Origin: Lachnospira multipara ATCC 19207 | GTDB lineage: Bacteria > Bacillota > Clostridia > Lachnospirales > Lachnospiraceae | Assembly: GCF_000424105.1 (NCBI RefSeq) | Contig: NZ_AUJG01000008.1 | Coordinates: forward strand, 39,091-103,090 | Length of the DNA stretch: 64,000 nt | Direction of reading: 5' to 3' | Shown: piece after piece, positions 35,502 through 44,582 of the stretch | How positions within the stretch are numbered: the first letter of the stretch is position 1 | Layout of the letters: every line of letters starts with the position of its first letter | Notes under the pieces: model-generated | Seen by the model: the letters and a program-made list of their open reading frames with translations, nothing else | Told to the model about the DNA's origin: nothing | Database searches by the model: none | Translations under genes and position numbers: made by a program

Positions 35502-37016
35502 ATGAAATTAAAAAATAAATTAAAATTGTCCTTTTGCATTATGATTATCGTGCCGATGATTCTATTCGTCATAGCAGCATTTATAATAATAAAGTGGCAA
35601 GCATACAACTATAAACAAGCTTATAACATTGATACAAACGTAGGTTTAGAAACATTTTATTCAAACGGAAACGCCATAAGCAAGATAACGAGTGGAATTT
35701 ATCAAAGCATGATTGAACAGGCAGAGACAAATCCGGAGAGTTTTTCTGATGAAACAACTTTAAGAGAGTTATCTAGCGAGCTAAAAACTAAGCTTTCTGA
35801 TTTGGTAGTTCGATGGAACGGCGTTTTGTTATATAACTCCACAAGCTTTTCAAACGATGAGTTAGAAAACTTGATTCCAGAATGTGGCGAGGTTACATAT
35901 GGAAGTATTTGTGATACTGGCTATTATCAAAGTGAGTACGGCTGCATTGTTAAGACTTTAGGTTTTTGCGATGAAGAGGGAAATGTATATAACGTTTCCA
36001 TTGTAACGTCTATCTCGCAGGTGGTGCCACAGATTAGAAATTCTTTGACTTTGATGGTATTAGCCATTGCCATAGTGCTTATAATCACAGCGGCTTTGCT
36101 GATTTTCTGGATTTATAAATCAATTGTTAGACCGATTAATAAATTAAAGTTGGCAACGAATAATATTAAGGATGGAAATTTTGATTTTAAAATGCCAAAA
36201 ACGGGAAACGATGAAATTGGTCAGCTTTGTAAAGACTTTGAGGAAATGAGACTCATTTTAAAAGAAAATACTGAAGCGAAGCTGAAATCAGATATTGAAG
36301 AAAAAGACCTTATTAGAAACATTTCCCATGACCTAAAGACGCCACTTACAGCCATTAAGGGTTACGTGGAAGGTTTGCAGGACGGCATTGCCGATACTCC
36401 TGAAAAGCAGGAGAAATACATTAGAACAATTGCTAATAAAGTTAATGACATGGATAGACTTATTGATGAGTTGTCAATCTATTCAAGGCTAGACACTAAC
36501 AGGGTTCCATACACATTTGTAAAAATAAGCGCAGGCGACTACTTCAACGATTGCGTGGAGGAGATTAGCGTGGAACTTGATGCCAGCCAGATAGAGTTAG
36601 ACTATAAATCACATTTGGATAAAACCGTATATGTTTGTGTGGATCCTGAGCAGTTAAAACGAGTGGTGAACAACATTATCAGCAACTCAGAAAAATACAT
36701 GGTGGAAGGCCGCCAGGGTAAGATTGGAATAGACATTTACGACGAGGGCGAATACGTGCATGTGCAATTTAGCGATAACGGAAAAGGTATCGCAAGTAAA
36801 GACCTAGAGCGAATTTTCGAGCGTTTCTACAGAACGGACGACTCAAGAAATTCAAAGCAGGGCGGCAGCGGAATTGGACTTGCCATTGTTAAGAAAATCG
36901 TTGAAGACCACAAGGGTATGATTTGGGCAGACAGCGTTGAGGGCCAAGGCACTACAATGCATTTAAAGCTCCCTAAATATAAGAAAAATGAGCTAGCTTG
37001 TCAGGGTTGCAAGTAA
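35502..37016 (+). CDS. HAMP-domain sensor histidine kinase (504 aa)
   Basis: An N-terminal membrane helix (8-30), an extracellular sensor region of about 150 residues, a second helix (182-205) and a HAMP linker precede the kinase core. The H-box is ISHDLKTPLTAIKGY with His276 as phospho-acceptor. The N-box (NNIISNSEKY), G1 (FSDNGKGI), F-box (FERFYR) and G2 (GSGIGLAIV) are intact. It presumably phosphorylates the OmpR-type regulator encoded 60 bp downstream. The signal is unknown. The ATG has only a weak AAAGG ribosome binding site. The order kinase-then-regulator is less usual than the reverse. Confidence 0.95.
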   Translation: MKLKNKLKLSFCIMIIVPMILFVIAAFIIIKWQAYNYKQAYNIDTNVGLETFYSNGNAISKITSGIYQSMIEQAETNPESFSDETTLRELSSELKTKLSDLVVRWNGVLLYNSTSFSNDELENLIPECGEVTYGSICDTGYYQSEYGCIVKTLGFCDEEGNVYNVSIVTSISQVVPQIRNSLTLMVLAIAIVLIITAALLIFWIYKSIVRPINKLKLATNNIKDGNFDFKMPKTGNDEIGQLCKDFEEMRLILKENTEAKLKSDIEEKDLIRNISHDLKTPLTAIKGYVEGLQDGIADTPEKQEKYIRTIANKVNDMDRLIDELSIYSRLDTNRVPYTFVKISAGDYFNDCVEEISVELDASQIELDYKSHLDKTVYVCVDPEQLKRVVNNIISNSEKYMVEGRQGKIGIDIYDEGEYVHVQFSDNGKGIASKDLERIFERFYRTDDSRNSKQGGSGIGLAIVKKIVEDHKGMIWADSVEGQGTTMHLKLPKYKKNELACQGCK

Positions 37017-37076
37017 GTGATTAATTCTATAGCTTGTAAACTTTTTTGTAAAAATACGACATTCACGGAGGTAATT

Positions 37077-37766
37077 ATGAGTAAGATTCTTATTGTTGAA
37101 GACGAAGATGCAATTGCAGATATTGAAAAGGATTATTTAGAGCTTAACGGTTTCACAGTAACAGTTTGTTCTGATGGAACTAGCGGTATGGCTGAGGCTC
37201 TTGAAAATGACTACGACATTTATATTTTAGATGTTATGTTACCAGGAGTTGATGGTTTTGAGATTTGTAAGACTATCAGAGAGAAGAAGGACACACCAAT
37301 CATCATGGTTTCTGCAAAGAAGGAAGACATCGATAAGATTCGTGGTCTCGGGGTTGGCGCCGATGACTACATGACAAAGCCTTTCTCACCAAGCGAACTT
37401 GTTGCTAGAGTTAAGGCCCACCTTGCAAGATATGAAAGATTGGTAAGCAGCGGCAAGCCAACAAACGATACTATTGAAATCCGTGGTATCAAGATCGACA
37501 AGACAGCAAGACGTGTATTTGTAAACGGCGAAGAGAAGGCCTTTACTACAAAGGAATTCGACCTTTTAACATTCCTTGCTGAAAATCCAAACCACGTTTA
37601 CACAAAGGACGAGCTTTTCAAGGAAATCTGGGATATGGATTCAATCGGCGATATCGCAACAGTTACAGTACATATTAAGAAGATTCGTGAAAAGATTGAG
37701 TACGATACATCAAAGCCACAGTACATTGAAACAATCTGGGGCGTCGGCTATAGATTTAAGATGTAA
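37077..37766 (+). CDS. OmpR-family response regulator (229 aa)
   Basis: The receiver domain (1-115) has the acidic pair DEDA, phospho-acceptor Asp in YILDVMLPG, Thr/Ser MVSAKK and Lys MTKPFSP. The C-terminal winged helix (about 128-229) contains TTKEFDLLTFLAENPNHVYTKDEL and VHIKKIREKIE. ATG 37077 has GGAGG six bases before; an upstream in-frame ATG at 37017 has none. It is the partner of the preceding histidine kinase. The target genes are unknown. Confidence 0.95.
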   Translation: MSKILIVEDEDAIADIEKDYLELNGFTVTVCSDGTSGMAEALENDYDIYILDVMLPGVDGFEICKTIREKKDTPIIMVSAKKEDIDKIRGLGVGADDYMTKPFSPSELVARVKAHLARYERLVSSGKPTNDTIEIRGIKIDKTARRVFVNGEEKAFTTKEFDLLTFLAENPNHVYTKDELFKEIWDMDSIGDIATVTVHIKKIREKIEYDTSKPQYIETIWGVGYRFKM

Positions 37767-37770
37767 TTTG

Positions 37771-37910
37771 TCTTGCAACGAAGTTGCAAGACCTAACGCC
37801 CGCAGATTTGCGAAGCAAATTCTAATGCGGGCTTTCCCAAGAAAACTTGCAATGAAGTTGCAAGACCTAACGCCCGCGGATTGCGAAGCGATTTTAATGC
37901 GGGCTTTCCC
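37771..37910 (+). repeat. Tandemly duplicated terminator module after the response regulator
   Basis: Two copies of a module of about 68 bp lie 74 bp apart. Each has a TTGCAA hairpin with a GAA-containing loop, then GCCCGC(A/G)...TGCGGGC enclosing a second small hairpin, then CTTTCCC. The first copy's stems are 37771-37779/37783-37791 and 37798-37804/37826-37832. Differences between copies are compensatory in places. Confidence 0.8.
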
Positions 37911-37942
37911 GTACCTGTCTTTACTGCAAAGCGGAATATGTT

Positions 37943-37976
37943 AGAGCTATAAAACATAGTTTTATAGCTCTTTTTT
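37943..37976 (+). terminator. Third terminator downstream of the two-component genes
   Basis: A 13-bp stem with a 3-nt loop (37943-37955 with 37959-37971) and six T residues. Confidence 0.85.
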
Positions 37977-38460
37977 AGTGATTGCGGGGGAAATCGGCTT
38001 TGTTGCGCGGTGGAATGAGTCATGTTGCGATAGGAATTGCGGGTAAAAGCCAAGAAATTTACTGTTACCTGTAGATATTGGTAAATTTCTGGGTATCGCA
38101 CGGGAATTAAGCGATTGGGTGAAACTGGAATAGTACGTAGAGGAAGAATTTTTCCAAAAAGGATTATTTTTTGAAAGTAAGATAGTTCAATTTAATTAAG
38201 AGATAATCCATTTTGGCAAAAAATCTCCTCTAGGGATTATTAATATGGAGAAAAGCTTAGTAAAAATAGTGGGATTAGTACTTTTGAGTAAAAAACACCT
38301 CAAAAGGATTAAAACAAGAATTGTTAAATCGGGAAGGTGTTGACCTAATGGACAGAAAAAGTCCTAAAAGCAGTATCTATGCGGGTTTAGCTATGTCACG
38401 ATTTAGTAAGTGGGAAAGCTCATAAATGTGCTATAATCAAATTTAGGTTTTATTAGTATT
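37977..38460. other. 480-bp AT-rich region with two overlapping short frames
   Basis: No recognisable gene. Frames of 32 codons (38245-38343, MEKSLVKIVGLVLLSKKH...) and 25 codons (38348-38425, MDRKSPKSSIYAGLAMSRF...) follow each other. The second has GGGAAGG about ten bases upstream. An 8-bp inverted repeat CTTTTGAG/CTCAAAAG (38281-38306) and recurring GGATTA words (38161, 38234, 38272, 38306) are present. They could be remnants of a lost gene, small-peptide genes or chance. Confidence 0.3.
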
Positions 38461-38491
38461 CTTTCGCAATCCGCTTCGCGGCTTGCGAAAG
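38461..38491. repeat. GC-rich hairpin upstream of the pseudouridine synthase gene
   Basis: CTTTCGCAA-t-CCGC-TTC-GCGG-c-TTGCGAAAG: 13 pairs with one mismatch and a TTC loop. It has no T-tract on either side. Confidence 0.5.
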
Positions 38492-38596
38492 CGCAGAAAC
38501 ACTGAGGTTACTGGAAGCGTTGGTATATAACAAAGCCAGATAAAGCAAACTCAAGAAACTTATAATAGTAATAATAGGGAAAAACAAGGACATTTT

Positions 38597-39301
38597 ATGA
38601 TAAAGATTATTTATGAGGATAACGAGAAGTTAATTGTGGATAAGAAGGCCGGCCAGCTTTCTCAAAGTGGAAAAGGCATGGAGCCGGATTTGGTTTCCGA
38701 GGTGCTAAACTACAGAAAGCGCAAGGGCGAGGAGGTCTACGCTGCCATAATCAATAGGTTGGATAGACCAGTTGCCGGTTTAGTTCTTTTTGCAAAAACT
38801 AAAGAAGCGGCTGCAAAATATTCTAAAGAAGTTCAGGACAAAGGCTCTATTAGCAAGGTTTACGAGGCTTATGTCTATGGAAAATTTGATTGTAAAAAAG
38901 CGACATTAACAGACTGTTTAATTCACGACAAATTAAACAATACAAGTTCCGTGTGGGAAGGCGACAAGCAGGATGTCAAAGAAATCGGAGATGCCAAGGA
39001 AGCTCGCCTAGACTATGAAGTTTTATCCTATGACGAAGCCACAAATCTTACTAAGATTTCTGTGAAGCTCTACACCGGCAGGCACCATCAGATTCGTGTG
39101 CAGCTAGCCTCAAGGGGGCACGCAATTATCGGGGATTATAAATATTTTCAAATGGCCAATGAAAAGCTAGGAGGCGAGGCCATCTCCAAGGAAACTTTTG
39201 ATGGACTTGTAAGAAAATGCAAACTCAGACGTAACACTATAGCCCTTGCGGCAGTTGAGTTAGAGGTGGATGGGCAGAAGTTTAGAACGAAACTAAAATA
39301 G
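38597..39301 (+). CDS. RluA-family RNA pseudouridine synthase (234 aa)
   Basis: This enzyme isomerises uridine in rRNA or tRNA. The active-site block NRLDRPVAGLVLFAKT carries the catalytic Asp; canonical RluA-type proteins read HRLD, so His is replaced by Asn. Further motifs are KVYEAYVYG, TGRHHQIRVQLA and HAIIGDYKY. There is no N-terminal S4 domain, as in short single-domain members. The RNA target cannot be assigned. RBS AAGGA precedes the ATG. Confidence 0.92.
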   Translation: MIKIIYEDNEKLIVDKKAGQLSQSGKGMEPDLVSEVLNYRKRKGEEVYAAIINRLDRPVAGLVLFAKTKEAAAKYSKEVQDKGSISKVYEAYVYGKFDCKKATLTDCLIHDKLNNTSSVWEGDKQDVKEIGDAKEARLDYEVLSYDEATNLTKISVKLYTGRHHQIRVQLASRGHAIIGDYKYFQMANEKLGGEAISKETFDGLVRKCKLRRNTIALAAVELEVDGQKFRTKLK

Positions 39302-39336
39302 TGGGGAAAAGGTACATTTTCCTAATAAAACTATAC

Positions 39337-39365
39337 TTGAATTAGTTATAGAATAATGTTAAACT
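39337..39365 (+). promoter_or_regulatory. Promoter of proS
   Basis: TTGAAT (39337-39342), 17 bp, TAAACT (39360-39365). The leader of about 60 nt is too short for a T-box. Confidence 0.5.
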
Positions 39366-39432
39366 AGACACCGTATAACTTTATGTAGAAAATTATTACA
39401 TAAAAAAATATTATGAATAGGAGAAAAGTAGT

Positions 39433-40872
39433 ATGGCTGATGAGAAAAAATTAGTTGAAGCAATTACATCGATGGATGTAGATTTTGCTCAGTGGTATAC
39501 AGATGTTGTTAAAAAAGCTGAGCTTATGGGTTACTCAAGTGTTAAAGGATGCATGATCTTCAAGCCCGCTGGCTATGCTATTTGGGAGAATATACAGAAA
39601 GAACTTGATAGAAGATTCAAGGAAACTGGTGTTGAAAATGTTTACATGCCAATGTTCATTCCTGAAAGTCTTCTTGAGGTTGAAAAGGACCACGTAGAAG
39701 GTTTCGCCCCAGAGGTAGCATGGGTTACTTATGGCGGACTTAATCCGTTACAGGAGAGATTATGTGTACGTCCTACATCAGAGACATTATTCTGCGATTT
39801 CTACAAGGATGAAATCCAGTCTTATAGAGATTTACCAAAGGTTTACAACCAGTGGTGTTCAGTTGTTAGATGGGAAAAGGAAACAAGACCTTTCCTTCGT
39901 TCTAGAGAATTTTTATGGCAGGAAGGCCATACAGCTCATGCAACAGCTGAGCAGGCAGAAGAAAGAACACAGCAGATGTTAAATCTTTACGCAGATTTCT
40001 GCGAGCAGGTTCTTGCAATCCCTGTTGTTAAGGGTAGAAAGACAGATAAGGAGAAATTTGCTGGTGCAGAAGCTACATATACTATTGAAGCTTTAATGCA
40101 TGATGGTAAGGCTCTTCAGTCTGGTACAAGCCATAACTTCGGTGATGGATTTGCTAAGGCATTTGGAATTCAGTATACAGATAAGGATAATAAGCTTAAG
40201 TATGTTCATCAGACATCTTGGGGTATGACAACTCGTCTTATCGGCGCAATTATCATGGTTCATGGTGATGATTCAGGTCTTGTATTACCACCAGCAATTG
40301 CACCTACACAGGTTGATATTATTCCAATTATGCAGAAGAAGGCAGGTGTGCTTGATAAGGCATTTGAAGTTAAGGAAGCACTTAAGGCTGCTGGTCTTAG
40401 AGTTAAGGTTGACGATTCAGATAAGAATCCAGGTTGGAAGTTCTCTGAACAGGAGATGCGTGGAATCCCTGTAAGAGTTGAAATGGGACCTAGAGATATT
40501 GAAGCTGGCAAGGCTATTATCGTTCGTCGTGATACTAGAGAGAAGACAGAAGTTGCTATTGAAGATTTGGCTACAGAGATTAAGGCTATTTTAGATAGAA
40601 TGCAGGTTGAAATGTTAGAAAGAGCTAGAGCTCATAGAGAGGCTCACACTAATGTTGCAACTAATTATGAAGAATTTAAGGAAGTTGTTGCTACAAAGCC
40701 AGGTTTTGTTAAGGCTATGTGGTGTGGTGACCAGGCTTGTGAAGACAAGATCAAGGAAGATACAACAGCAACATCAAGATGTATGCCATTTGAACAGGAA
40801 CACCTTTCAGACGTTTGTGTTTGCTGCGGCAAGCCAGCTAAGAAGATGGTTTACTGGGGAAAAGCATATTAA
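39433..40872 (+). CDS. proS: Prolyl-tRNA synthetase, eukaryote/archaeal type (479 aa)
   Basis: This class II synthetase charges tRNA-Pro. It is the short form (about 480 residues) without the large editing insertion of E. coli ProRS, and has the extra C-terminal domain. Motif 2 is [14 protein letters not shown], motif 3 includes [17 protein letters not shown], and [12 protein letters not shown] recognises the substrate. The C-terminus has a Cys cluster ([16 protein letters not shown]) likely to bind zinc, and ends in KAY as in archaeal-type enzymes. RBS AGGAGAA precedes the ATG. Hairpins and a terminator follow. Confidence 0.97.
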   Translation: MADEKKLVEAITSMDVDFAQWYTDVVKKAELMGYSSVKGCMIFKPAGYAIWENIQKELDRRFKETGVENVYMPMFIPESLLEVEKDHVEGFAPEVAWVTYGGLNPLQERLCVRPTSETLFCDFYKDEIQSYRDLPKVYNQWCSVVRWEKETRPFLRSREFLWQEGHTAHATAEQAEERTQQMLNLYADFCEQVLAIPVVKGRKTDKEKFAGAEATYTIEALMHDGKALQSGTSHNFGDGFAKAFGIQYTDKDNKLKYVHQTSWGMTTRLIGAIIMVHGDDSGLVLPPAIAPTQVDIIPIMQKKAGVLDKAFEVKEALKAAGLRVKVDDSDKNPGWKFSEQEMRGIPVRVEMGPRDIEAGKAIIVRRDTREKTEVAIEDLATEIKAILDRMQVEMLERARAHREAHTNVATNYEEFKEVVATKPGFVKAMWCGDQACEDKIKEDTTATSRCMPFEQEHLSDVCVCCGKPAKKMVYWGKAY

Positions 40873-40879
40873 CTGTCAT

Positions 40880-40937
40880 AAGGGGAACCAGCTTTGCTGG
40901 TGGAACCTTGTGACTAGTATGACACGAAGTGTCATAC
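40880..40937 (+). repeat. Two hairpins directly after proS
   Basis: ACCAGC-TTT-GCTGGT inside an AAGG/CCTT outer stem (40880-40909), then a perfect 9-bp hairpin with GAA loop (40917-40925 with 40929-40937). Neither has a T-run. Confidence 0.6.
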
Positions 40938-40978
40938 ATATATGAATAGGTATCTAGTGGGACGAACCCGCTTATTTA

Positions 40979-41017
40979 ACAGGGAAGAGATGACCTTCAT
41001 CTCTTTCCTGTTTTTTT
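40979..41017 (+). terminator. Terminator after proS
   Basis: A 15-bp stem with one G-U pair (40979-40993 with 40997-41011), a 3-nt loop and seven T residues. Confidence 0.92.
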
Positions 41018-41104
41018 AGTGTGATTGCAATAATCAGCTGGTTTTGAAGTTGATTTTAATGGCTGATTCTTTTGGAAATCCAAAGTGTTAGTCATATGTA
41101 TGGA

Positions 41105-41545
41105 ATTTTTACAGTCAATCACTAAAGTTTGCTCTTTTACCTGTAAATTAAAATTGTATTTTAAAAGAACATACGGTCAACTGGATGTTTTTTTGAAACT
41201 GATGGTAAGTTAAAATTGTTTTTTATTTATACATACAGGCAATTAAGCGAGAAAAGCAAGATTGATGGTATAAGGCAACTTAAAGGAAATAAGTAGGTTA
41301 CAGGCATAACAGAGAAATATACTAATTGACGGTATAGTTAGTTTCATGGGGTTGTGTAAAAGTGATTTAACTTGCAGTCAAATAGGATTTTTGAATAGTT
41401 TGATCGTATGACTCGCTGAACGGAAGTTTTTAGCTTACGGTCAATAAGAAGATTTCTTGGAATTACCGGTAGCTTGTGAAAGATATTTAAGAACAACGAT
41501 ACAGGTAAATAACTAAAAAAAGAGGATTGCCCGTAACAAGCCTGA
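41105..41545. repeat. Degenerate 62-66-bp tandem array, about seven copies
   Basis: An ACRGTCAA-like word occurs at 41111, 41173, 41235, 41300, 41374, 41437 and 41501. A second word of the type TGATGGTA/TTACCGGTA occurs about 26-30 bases later in each unit (41137, 41201, 41263, 41326, 41397, 41462, 41526). Units two and three also share GTTAAAATTG. Units are strongly diverged. No coding frame with a start signal spans it. It fills the gap between the proS and cca terminators. Confidence 0.65.
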
Positions 41546-41638
41546 AAATCCCCGGTGAGAAACAGAAAAAAGGCTGAAACAACCACGAAACAACCTAGCC
41601 AGAAAGAGAAATATGCCCAGATTAAGAGCACAAACACA

Positions 41639-41669
41639 AACCCCCGTTGATGCAACATCAACGGGGGTT
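41639..41669 (-). terminator. Terminator of cca
   Basis: A 14-bp GC-rich stem (41639-41652 with 41656-41669) with a 3-nt loop just downstream of the cca stop codon. The minus-strand tail is TTTGTGTTTG. Confidence 0.85.
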
Positions 41670-41672
41670 GTA

Positions 41673-42956
41673 TTAATCTCTAGGAATCATACTTAAAAGC
41701 GTAGACTTCTCATTAAGTCTAGGGTTTTCAATGCACAAATCTAATAAGTATTCTAATGTTTTTCCAATATCTTTACCTGATAGACCAAACTCTAGTAAGT
41801 CATTGCCAGAGATATCAAGCTCTTTAATGGAGAAGCAATCACCTCGATTTATGATATTTGTGGCTATTTTTTTCAAATTCTCATAGTGAGAAATTTTTAC
41901 AGGATTAGAAATTCCTGTAAGTTCAGAAGCCGCTAGACTTAAGGCTTTTTTAAAATCTAAAGTTAAGAAGAAAAGGTCTCTTCCAAGATGCCTTAATGAT
42001 TCTCTTATGGAAGGCTCTGTTTCCTGAATGTCCTGTTCACTAGCATCTAAAAGAGTGCCCACTAGCTTAATAGTTATATTATCCATCTTTAAAGTCTTTA
42101 GAGTTTTAGTTGCTGCTTCACTTCCAAGGGAAGAGAAGAGAATTGCATATCGCATGCGTAGAAGCAAGTCTTTATCATATTCTTTAGGAAAATATTTCAT
42201 TGCTGCGAGAGTTCTTCTTGTATGCTTGTTTGTTAATGCCTCGTCTATGTATGGAAGAATTTCCTTAAACAATCCAGTTTTTGAATATAAAAGACATTTT
42301 TCTGGGTTGTCAGAAAGGAGAGTTTTTCCAAGTTCAACATGAACTCTTTCCATACTGATTTTCTTAATTGTTGGTGCAAGGTCGTAAATTGCCGCCATTG
42401 TTTCATTTTCAATATCAAAACCTAGTTGGGCACTAAAACGAATAGCTCTCATCATTCGAAGAGCGTCCTCGGTGAAGCGATCATGAGCCACGCCAACGCA
42501 GCGAATAAGCTTGTTATTAAGGTCAGCAATTCCCCCGTACTCATCCACTAGGCCCTCACTATCGTTGTAGGCCATTGCATTGATGGTGAAGTCGCGGCGA
42601 CTCAAGTCATCTGTTAATAATACTGAAAATTCAACAGATTCCGGATGTCTGCCATCTTTATATTCTCCATCAATTCTGTAGGTTGTGACTTCGTAGCCGT
42701 TCTTATCAATCATGACAGTTACGGTTCCGTGTTCGATACCTGTATCTATAGTTCTTCTAAAGAAAGATTTTACCTGAGTTGGGAGAGCAGAAGTTGTGAT
42801 GTCCCAGTCTTGGGGTTCCTTATCTAGAAGAGTGTCTCGGACGCAGCCGCCAACCGCGTAGGCAGAATGTCCGTTTTCTTCAATTTTGCTTATTATAAAT
42901 TTTACGTCCTCTGGAAGTTCTAAGCTGAAAGCTTCCTTATTAAAGTTAGTATCCAT
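41673..42956 (-). CDS. cca: CCA-adding tRNA nucleotidyltransferase / poly(A) polymerase family (427 aa)
   Basis: This class II nucleotidyltransferase adds or repairs the 3' CCA of tRNAs. The head has YAVGGCVRDTLLDKEPQDWDITT with the catalytic DxD-type carboxylates. The neck has RRDFTINAMAY and RFTEDALRMMRAIRFSAQLGF. The body is helical. The length fits Firmicute CCA enzymes. No HD domain is evident. ATG 42956 has CGAGG upstream. It is transcribed divergently from the PEGA lipoprotein, with a structured GC-rich element between them. Confidence 0.92.
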   Translation of the reverse strand: MDTNFNKEAFSLELPEDVKFIISKIEENGHSAYAVGGCVRDTLLDKEPQDWDITTSALPTQVKSFFRRTIDTGIEHGTVTVMIDKNGYEVTTYRIDGEYKDGRHPESVEFSVLLTDDLSRRDFTINAMAYNDSEGLVDEYGGIADLNNKLIRCVGVAHDRFTEDALRMMRAIRFSAQLGFDIENETMAAIYDLAPTIKKISMERVHVELGKTLLSDNPEKCLLYSKTGLFKEILPYIDEALTNKHTRRTLAAMKYFPKEYDKDLLLRMRYAILFSSLGSEAATKTLKTLKMDNITIKLVGTLLDASEQDIQETEPSIRESLRHLGRDLFFLTLDFKKALSLAASELTGISNPVKISHYENLKKIATNIINRGDCFSIKELDISGNDLLEFGLSGKDIGKTLEYLLDLCIENPRLNEKSTLLSMIPRD

Positions 42957-42978
42957 ATAAACCTCGAAATTAGATTAT

Positions 42979-43091
42979 CTTAGATTTGTCGCTAGGGCGT
43001 GCCCGCCCATATTGCATGTGGGTAGTTACAGTGTTACACTCCGTGATGGCGCGCCCGTCCATATCGTTAGCGACACCAAGCACAATCTAAG
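42979..43091. repeat. 113-bp GC-rich palindromic element
   Basis: Outer arms CTTAGATT-TGTCGCTA (42979-42994) and TAGCGACA-N8-AATCTAAG (43068-43091) are complementary over 16 bases with an 8-nt bulge. Inside are two copies of a 19-bp direct repeat (GGCGTGCCCGCCCATATTG, and a copy with three changes) and a perfect palindrome AGTGT-T-ACACT. The region is strikingly GC-rich. No T-run follows. It may be a structured RNA or a small mobile palindrome. Confidence 0.65.
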
Positions 43092-43237
43092 TCACGCATA
43101 TTATATCATATAAAAACTTAGATAAAAATCAATATATTAAGCTAAAACTTCACAAATTCCAAGCACTGTGATAAAATTCAAGTGGAGTAGGGTTTGTTTT
43201 TGGCGGATTTTCTGCCATTTTTATGAGGGATAATAAT

Positions 43238-44581
43238 ATGAAGAGAATGTGCGCAAGACTAATGGCTTTAGGGGTAAGTATTAGTTTATTGTTTACAGGT
43301 TCGGCTTGTTCTTTAACTGGAGATGGCAAGTCGTCTAGTACAATTACGCCGGGAAGCTCAATAACACTCGGAAGAGTGGTTAATAAAGTAGATGATATTG
43401 TTGAGAAAGAAGACTCAGAGTCTGCAACCTTAGTTGGAGTTTTGACTTATTTGGATACAGCCAATGATATGACCCATATGCTAGATATTGAATCTGGCGT
43501 GGAATACGAGGTGCCATATTCTGGCGGTACAGATATAAGAAGCGCCTATGATAAAGTGATAGCCGATTCTTCTATGGAATTAGGCGGGATTTATGACGTT
43601 TACATTAATAAGTCAGGCAAGGCTTCAGCCATAATTGGAAATTCTGATGCTTGGGAACGTAACGACGTTTCAAGAATTACAATAGATGAGAATAATCGAA
43701 AGATAACAATAGGAGCTTCGGTTCTTTTCTACGAAGAGAACACAGTTGTTCTGTCGGGCGGTGAGAGAATCAATATCGCCAAGATCGTGGACCAGGACAA
43801 TTTAGTTTTAAGAGGTATTGGAGAGAAGATTTATTCTATAAATGTAACATCAGGTCATGGTTACGTGGAGTTTTCAGGACTAGACGCCTTTGAGGGTGGA
43901 TATGTCACTATCGGCAAGCAATTATTTTCAGTTACAGAAGGAATGCTTGTAACTTCTCCCGTTGGGACTTATACTGTAGAGATACAGCTAGAAGATGTTT
44001 CAGCAACTAAGACTGTTACAGTTAAGAAGGATGAAACTTCTAAGTTGGATTTTAGCGAGTATGTGCCAGAGGCAACCAAGTATGGAACCGTGAATTTTTC
44101 AATCACACCGAACAATGCAATACTAAGCATTGACGGAGTGGAGGTGGATTATTCAGAACCTCTATCGCTAGAATATGGAAGACACTATTTGACATTGGCA
44201 TGCAATCATTACGAGGAGTACACAGAGACTTTCGTGGTGAACTCTTCTTATAAGACCAAGGTCATTGACATGGTGTCTAATGGAACCGGCACAACAACTA
44301 CCGAAAGTGAAACAACGGTTGATAATACTAGTGGTTATACGGTAAATGTGCAAGCACCGACAGGAGCAGCTCTCTACGTTGACAGCGTATATGTCGGAAT
44401 TGTACCATGCACTTTTGCAAAATCTTACGGCAATAAGACAATCACACTTAAAAAGTCTGGTTACAAGACCGTAAGCTACACGATTTCTATAACCAACACC
44501 ACTGGTAATTTAACATATAGCTTCCCAGATATGGAGGAAGCTAGCACAGAATCAGAGACGGAGAGCGCCACAAGTAACTAG
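43238..44581 (+). CDS. Lipoprotein with two PEGA domains (447 aa)
   Basis: ATG 43238 follows GAGGGA and begins a lipoprotein signal peptide with lipobox TGSA-C (Cys24). After a Ser/Thr-rich spacer comes a beta-rich region (residues 50-270, including YLDTANDMTHMLDIESGVEY). Then follow two PEGA domains: about 288-350 (FSITPNNAILSIDGVEV) and 372-430 (VNVQAPTGAALYVDSVYVG). The C-terminus is acidic and Ser/Thr-rich. PEGA modules are small extracellular beta domains, often in S-layer or cell-envelope proteins. It is probably anchored to the outer face of the membrane. The function is unknown. The glycan genes follow. Confidence 0.85.
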   Translation: MKRMCARLMALGVSISLLFTGSACSLTGDGKSSSTITPGSSITLGRVVNKVDDIVEKEDSESATLVGVLTYLDTANDMTHMLDIESGVEYEVPYSGGTDIRSAYDKVIADSSMELGGIYDVYINKSGKASAIIGNSDAWERNDVSRITIDENNRKITIGASVLFYEENTVVLSGGERINIAKIVDQDNLVLRGIGEKIYSINVTSGHGYVEFSGLDAFEGGYVTIGKQLFSVTEGMLVTSPVGTYTVEIQLEDVSATKTVTVKKDETSKLDFSEYVPEATKYGTVNFSITPNNAILSIDGVEVDYSEPLSLEYGRHYLTLACNHYEEYTETFVVNSSYKTKVIDMVSNGTGTTTTESETTVDNTSGYTVNVQAPTGAALYVDSVYVGIVPCTFAKSYGNKTITLKKSGYKTVSYTISITNTTGNLTYSFPDMEEASTESETESATSN

Positions 44582-44582
44582 C

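Noticed and set aside
41105..41545. CRISPR array or coding gene in the proS-cca gap
   Set aside because: Repeat words are only 8 bp, strongly diverged, and no frame has start signals. It is better described as a degenerate tandem array.
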